The notes beneath the pieces are model-generated. The model had not been told where the DNA came from, did not search any database, and worked only from the letters and a program-made list of their open reading frames with translations. 64,000 nucleotides of DNA from JAFGVL01 sp963663245. GTDB taxonomy: Bacteria > Bacteroidota > Bacteroidia > Bacteroidales > Paludibacteraceae. The position numbers and the translations under genes are program-made. The stretch lies in the NCBI GenBank assembly GCA_963663245.1, contig OY760143.1, positions 62,001 to 126,000 of the forward strand, written 5' to 3'. This document shows, piece by piece, positions 60,121 to 64,000 of the stretch; within the stretch, counting starts at the first letter, position 1, and each line of letters begins with the position of its first letter.

Positions 60121-61944
60121 ATGAAACAGTCCGTTCTTTTTTTTGTAAAATACTATCTTTTTTGGATAGCATTTTTCTTGTTTTTTAAAATTTTCTTTCT
60201 TCTTTATAATATCTCTATAGTCTCTGAGTTCGGAAACTCAAATATTATTGGCATATTCGCTCGTGGGTTTATTATGGATATATCTGCAGCTGGATATTTA
60301 AGTTTATTGCCGGGCCTTCTTATAGCAATAGGATTTGTATTCTTTCCAAAACTGTCTCAGTCAATAATAAAATACTATACCCTCTTCATACTAATTATAG
60401 TGAGTATAATGGGCATTAGTGATGCCGGACTTTTTGAAGATTGGGGGAGTAGAATAAATGCACAAATATTTCTATACCTACAAAACCCTAAAGGAATGTA
60501 TTCTGCAATGGGTCTTGGAAAAACAATTCTACTATTTTCACTTTGGACAGCTATTAGTACAACTTGGTTTTTGGTTTATAAAAAGACACTAAAAGCTCCT
60601 TTAAAGAGATCAAAGTGGCTAAGCGTACCAGTACTGCTTTTTCTTACAAGTTCTCTAATTATTCCTATTAGAGGAGGGCTAAACACCTCCCCTCTTAACC
60701 ATAGCAATGTATATTTTAGTGAAAATACACAAGTAAATCAAAGCACCTACAATTATTTTTGGAACTTCTTTTATAGCCTATCAAAAGCTCAATTTAACGA
60801 GAACCCTGTCAATTATATGAGCGCTAATGATGCTCGAGAAATTGTTGAAAACTACATAACACACAATGAAACTTATCCTTCATATATAAAGCATAATAGC
60901 AAGCACCCAACTAATGTCGTATTTATTCTTTTAGAAAGTTTCTCTTCCAAAATTATTGGCCCTGCTGGTGGTTTAACAGATGCTACTCCACGTTTAAACG
61001 AATGGTGCAAAAGAGGCGTCTTATTTACAAATTTTTACGCAACTGGAAATCGATCAGACAAGGGAATGTGCGCATTAGTTGGCGGATACCCTTCTGTAAT
61101 TAATGCAACTACCGTTTTAGCTATTCCCGAAAAAATGCACCGGCTATATTATTTCCCAAAACAATATAAAAAGCACGGATATGATTTGTCTTTTTATTAT
61201 GGAGGCGATATAAACTTTTACAATACGCGTGCAGCATTAATTCAATCAGGATTTAGCAGTATTATCTCCGATTCTGATTTCCCTAGCGGAATAGCATCCT
61301 TACAAAAATGGGGCGTTCCAGATCATTATTTATATGAACGTTTTATGAATGACTTGCTTACTAAGAAGCAACCCTTTTTTAGTATGGTATATAATATAAG
61401 CAGTCATGAACCTTTTGACATTCCTAATTATCACAAGATTAAAAATTCAAAATACCTAAATTCTATAGCCTATAGTGATAGTTGTTTAGGTGTCTTTTTA
61501 GATAAATTAGAAGCAAGCCCTCTATGGGAAAATACACTCGTTGTAATCACATCAGACCACACTGATTTACAACCTGGACCAACAAGCATACAAGAGCCCG
61601 AAAGCTACAGAATACCTTTATTGTGGACTGGTGGTGCAATTGACACAAGTTTTGTTTGTGAACATATCTCTATGCATAATGATTTAGGACCTACATTAAT
61701 ACAGCAAATGGGATGGAAAGATAAAATGCCTAAATTCTCAAAGAATATTTTTAGCTCACAACAATATGCTTTTTATTTTAGAAATACAGGCTGGGGTTTT
61801 GTGTCTCCTTCTTTAGTTATGTTCCAAAATATTAATACAAAAAAATCAGAAATCTTTTTGGATGAGATGACTAAAAAATCCGACTCTCTTCTTATATTTG
61901 CCAAATCGTACGTACAATATTTACACGACGATTTTTTAAATTAG
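60121..61944 (+). CDS. LTA synthase/sulfatase-family membrane protein
   Basis: 607 aa. Five membrane helices in the first 200 residues, then an alkaline-phosphatase-fold domain: VVFILLESFSSKIIG (metal-binding Glu), TNFYATGNRSDKGMCALVGGYPS (nucleophile region) and VVITSDHTDLQPGP (metal ligands). Likely a phosphoglycerol or phosphoethanolamine transferase acting on envelope glycans or lipids. The lipid kinase starts 9 bp after its stop, so the two are probably co-transcribed. Confidence 0.87.
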   Translation: MKQSVLFFVKYYLFWIAFFLFFKIFFLLYNISIVSEFGNSNIIGIFARGFIMDISAAGYLSLLPGLLIAIGFVFFPKLSQSIIKYYTLFILIIVSIMGISDAGLFEDWGSRINAQIFLYLQNPKGMYSAMGLGKTILLFSLWTAISTTWFLVYKKTLKAPLKRSKWLSVPVLLFLTSSLIIPIRGGLNTSPLNHSNVYFSENTQVNQSTYNYFWNFFYSLSKAQFNENPVNYMSANDAREIVENYITHNETYPSYIKHNSKHPTNVVFILLESFSSKIIGPAGGLTDATPRLNEWCKRGVLFTNFYATGNRSDKGMCALVGGYPSVINATTVLAIPEKMHRLYYFPKQYKKHGYDLSFYYGGDINFYNTRAALIQSGFSSIISDSDFPSGIASLQKWGVPDHYLYERFMNDLLTKKQPFFSMVYNISSHEPFDIPNYHKIKNSKYLNSIAYSDSCLGVFLDKLEASPLWENTLVVITSDHTDLQPGPTSIQEPESYRIPLLWTGGAIDTSFVCEHISMHNDLGPTLIQQMGWKDKMPKFSKNIFSSQQYAFYFRNTGWGFVSPSLVMFQNINTKKSEIFLDEMTKKSDSLLIFAKSYVQYLHDDFLN

Positions 61945-61953
61945 CATCATTAG

Positions 61954-62958
61954 ATGAAAAAACAATACTACTTTATTGTTAACCCTATAGCTGGACCTTT
62001 TAATAACTTACGTTATTGCGAGTCTCTTACTAAAGAACTTATGCTTGATGACAATCAAGTAGAAAAAGTAAAAACTGAGCGAAAAGGACACGCATACGAC
62101 TTAGCAAAAGAGCGTTCTAAAGATCCTAATACCCTAATTGTATCGATGGGTGGTGATGGCACTTTTAATGAAGCGGCATCAGCTCTAGTAAACTCTGAAG
62201 CATCTTTAGCTCATATTCCAAGAGGTTCAGGAAATGGCTTAGCTCGGATGCTAAAAATTCCATGGCTACGCTACCAATCGGCACAATACTTACAAGAGGG
62301 TAGAATTAAAAAAATTGACGCTGGGAAAATAAATGAGCGTTTTTTCTTTTGCACCTGTGGGTTTGGGTTTGATGCCTATATTGCTGATCGCTTTAATAAA
62401 AGTAAACTAAGAGGATCATTGATGTATGGTTGGTATATCTTTAAGCTCTTCTTAAAATACAAAGGTGTAAAAACTTCCTTCACAGTAGATGGAGTTGATT
62501 ATGATGGTGAATACTTCATTGTTACTTTCTCTAACGCCAACCAATATGGCTTAAATGCTAAAATAGCTCCTAATGCCGATTTATCTGATGGGTTAATAGA
62601 CATCACACTACTTAAGCCTTTCTCTAGAATTCTTGCTCCTGTTTATGCATTGTCTCTTATTGGAGGCTTTATTAATAAAATGCCTAAAGTAGAAATGCTA
62701 CAAGCTTCTTCAGTTAATATAAAATCTGTATCATCACCCTACTTTCATATAGATGGAGAAGCTATTGAAATGCAATACCCCGCAAATATACAAGTATATA
62801 AAGAGGCTCTAAAACTTCATATTCCGAAAGATCAGAAGTTTGTTTTTGACAGACATGCTCTTTACAAACGCTTCAAAATTGAAAAGTATTTACTGGAAAG
62901 TGAACTCAAAGAATTCATCAAAAAAAAGATGGATGAGAATGACCTTTTTAATAATTGA
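61954..62958 (+). CDS. Diacylglycerol/lipid kinase (YegS-like)
   Basis: 334 aa. DAGK catalytic motifs: YFIVNPIAGP, IVSMGGDGTFNEAASAL and HIPRGSGNGLAR. The C-terminal domain is a beta sandwich containing the SPYFHIDGEAI lid. It phosphorylates diacylglycerol or a related lipid, fitting recycling of lipid released by the phosphotransferase upstream. Confidence 0.88.
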   Translation: MKKQYYFIVNPIAGPFNNLRYCESLTKELMLDDNQVEKVKTERKGHAYDLAKERSKDPNTLIVSMGGDGTFNEAASALVNSEASLAHIPRGSGNGLARMLKIPWLRYQSAQYLQEGRIKKIDAGKINERFFFCTCGFGFDAYIADRFNKSKLRGSLMYGWYIFKLFLKYKGVKTSFTVDGVDYDGEYFIVTFSNANQYGLNAKIAPNADLSDGLIDITLLKPFSRILAPVYALSLIGGFINKMPKVEMLQASSVNIKSVSSPYFHIDGEAIEMQYPANIQVYKEALKLHIPKDQKFVFDRHALYKRFKIEKYLLESELKEFIKKKMDENDLFNN

Positions 62959-62993
62959 TTGCCGTAAAACATACTATTTAAGTATTACTATAC

Positions 62994-63024
62994 TTGTTTA
63001 TACTTCCCCTTTTACTTATCTTTA
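62994..63024 (+). promoter_or_regulatory. Candidate promoter of the stress-protein gene
   Basis: TTG (62994-62996), 20-bp spacer, TATCTTTA (63017-63024): close to the Bacteroidota consensus, 43 bp before the ATG. Confidence 0.4.
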
Positions 63025-63066
63025 CATTAGTTCTTTTATTTATCAACCCATAAAAAAACAAACATT

Positions 63067-63576
63067 ATGAAAACGCATGTAGCCATATATAAAAACAAAG
63101 AAGATGCTAATCTCGCTGTTGAGAAATTAAGTGATCATAAATTTCCAATAGAAAAAGTATCTATCATTGAAAGAGCAGATATTATTGAAGACCATATAAA
63201 AGTAAAGTCAATAAAAACTGCTAAAACTGCTCCAATCCTAGTTTTTTCCGTTCTTGGATTAATTACAGGAATTCTTACTTCAATTTTTAATATTACATTT
63301 GGATTAGACTTTTTAGAGAATACTCCTCTTATAATAAGTGCATTTATTGGCTTAGATGTAGGCCTTATTGTAGGTGCACTTTTTGTTATTTTTATCGCAA
63401 TAATTATAAAAAAAGATAAAACTATTGAAATAAACAAACACCAAGAAAGTTCAATCTACCTTATAGTTATTGATGGTAGCAATGCTAATGTTTTTGAAGC
63501 TGAAAAAATATTAAAAACAGAAGGCGCACATAAATATACTCTTGTTTGCACCTATTGCAAAGCTAAAAGGGCATAG
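63067..63576 (+). CDS. General-stress-type membrane protein
   Basis: 169 aa. N-terminal YflT-like domain (THVAIYKNKEDANLAVEKLSDHKFPIEKVSII) and two hydrophobic helices (APILVFSVLGLITGILTSIF, LIISAFIGLDVGLIVGALFVIFIAIII), as in small stress-associated proteins with a glycine-rich membrane part. Role unknown. Converges on the malate dehydrogenase gene. Confidence 0.7.
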   Translation: MKTHVAIYKNKEDANLAVEKLSDHKFPIEKVSIIERADIIEDHIKVKSIKTAKTAPILVFSVLGLITGILTSIFNITFGLDFLENTPLIISAFIGLDVGLIVGALFVIFIAIIIKKDKTIEINKHQESSIYLIVIDGSNANVFEAEKILKTEGAHKYTLVCTYCKAKRA

Positions 63577-63596
63577 ATAAAAACACATGTGTAAAT

Positions 63597-63632
63597 AAAA
63601 AGGTCGAACAATAAGCATGCTCGACCTTTTTT
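63597..63632. terminator. Bidirectional terminator between convergent genes
   Basis: AAAAGGTCGA (63597-63606) and TCGACCTTTT (63621-63630) form a perfect stem, flanked by A-run and T-run, so it works in both directions. Confidence 0.88.
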
Positions 63633-63651
63633 ATTAAAAATAATATCTCTA

Positions 63652-64000
63652 CTATATAAGTTTCATTTCAGCTAATACACTATTCATATTACGAACAGCA
63701 TCTGCACTTTTTGCAAATTTCTCTTGCTCATCAGCAGTTAATCCAAGATCTTTAATCTCTTCACATCCACCTTTTCCAATAACAGCAGGAACACCGATAC
63801 AAATATCTTCTTGCCCATATTCACCTTCTAACAATACACAACTTGCAATTAAGGCTTTTCTATCTTCTAAAATAGACTCAGCAACCATAGCTCCAGCAGC
63901 ACCTGGGGCATACCATGCAGAAGTTCCAATTAATTTAGTTAATGTTGCTCCACCAACCATTGTTGCTCCAACAACTGCTTCTTGTTGCTCTGCAGATAAT
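63652..64000 (-). CDS. mdh: Malate dehydrogenase, C-terminal part
   Basis: About 115 C-terminal residues; the gene continues past the window edge. LSAEQQEAVVGATMVGGATLTKLIGTSAWYAPGAAGAMVAESILEDRKALIASCVLLEGEYGQEDICIGVPAVIGKGGCEEI is the end of an LDH-like malate dehydrogenase with the conserved GGATLTKLIGTSAWYAPGAA helix. TCA cycle enzyme, NAD dependent. Confidence 0.9.
   Translation of the reverse strand, partial: LSAEQQEAVVGATMVGGATLTKLIGTSAWYAPGAAGAMVAESILEDRKALIASCVLLEGEYGQEDICIGVPAVIGKGGCEEIKDLGLTADEQEKFAKSADAVRNMNSVLAEMKLI

Overview
The window is AT-rich DNA from a member of the Bacteroidota. The evidence is a type IX secretion sorting tail (gene at 40311), a DUF5686 outer-membrane protein, PorT-like barrels, many lipoproteins with SC-type lipoboxes, and -7 promoter boxes of the TAnnTTTG type. 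Ordinary chromosomal genes lie on both edges. On the left are the DUF5686 tail, a beta-barrel protein and tRNA-Leu (1-1340). On the right are a tRNA methyltransferase-like gene, a glycosidase-like lipoprotein, D-lactate dehydrogenase, an LTA-synthase/sulfatase-family protein, a lipid kinase, a stress protein and malate dehydrogenase (56840-64000).

Everything between about 1582 and 55600 reads as one very long integron-type gene cassette array. All cassette genes are on the + strand. Thirty-two sites (called attC1-attC32 here) each have a 5' box ending in AAC, a 3' box starting GTT, and a central palindrome. The decisive feature is that the 5' box (R'') closing a cassette is the reverse complement of the GTT-core at the start of the same cassette (for example GTTAGCACT opens C1 and AGTGCTAAC closes it). 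I could check this by eye for C1-C32. Three body classes are present: S (about 95-101 bp), L (about 146-148 bp) and M (about 129-133 bp). The inner L boxes covary between sites. I found no integrase gene in the window, so the array is either a cluster of attC sites lacking an integrase (CALIN) or is served by an integrase elsewhere.

Cassette content. (i) Exported proteins of unknown role: C1, C3, C4, C6, C8, C10, C13, C16, C21, C23, C25, C27, C29, C31, C32. (ii) Defence and toxin systems: C9 RhuM-Fic; C18 type IIG restriction-modification, an unknown soluble + 4-TM pair and a Doc module; C19 HEAT-methyltransferase plus CfrBI-like nuclease; C24 HigBA; C26 Mrr; C30 SIR2-HerA; C33 Fic. (iii) Transport and metabolism: C7 K+ channel, C11 RND efflux operon with TetR regulators, C14 hydrolase, C15/C20 identical B12-binding radical SAM cassettes, C28 rhodanese-TauE-rhodanese. 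(iv) ORF-less cassettes C2, C5 and C12, three diverged copies of one ~490-bp noncoding unit.

Two cassettes are giants (C11 about 8.3 kb, C18 about 6.8 kb). Both carry a second family of hairpin repeats in direct orientation near their two ends, suggesting another layer of mobility. One IS3-family element (IS-A) has inserted in C22 with a 3-bp target duplication. A second copy abuts a different IS3 element (IS-B) in C33, whose two cassette ends no longer match. The array decays at its right end (site remnants at 55587 and 56716).
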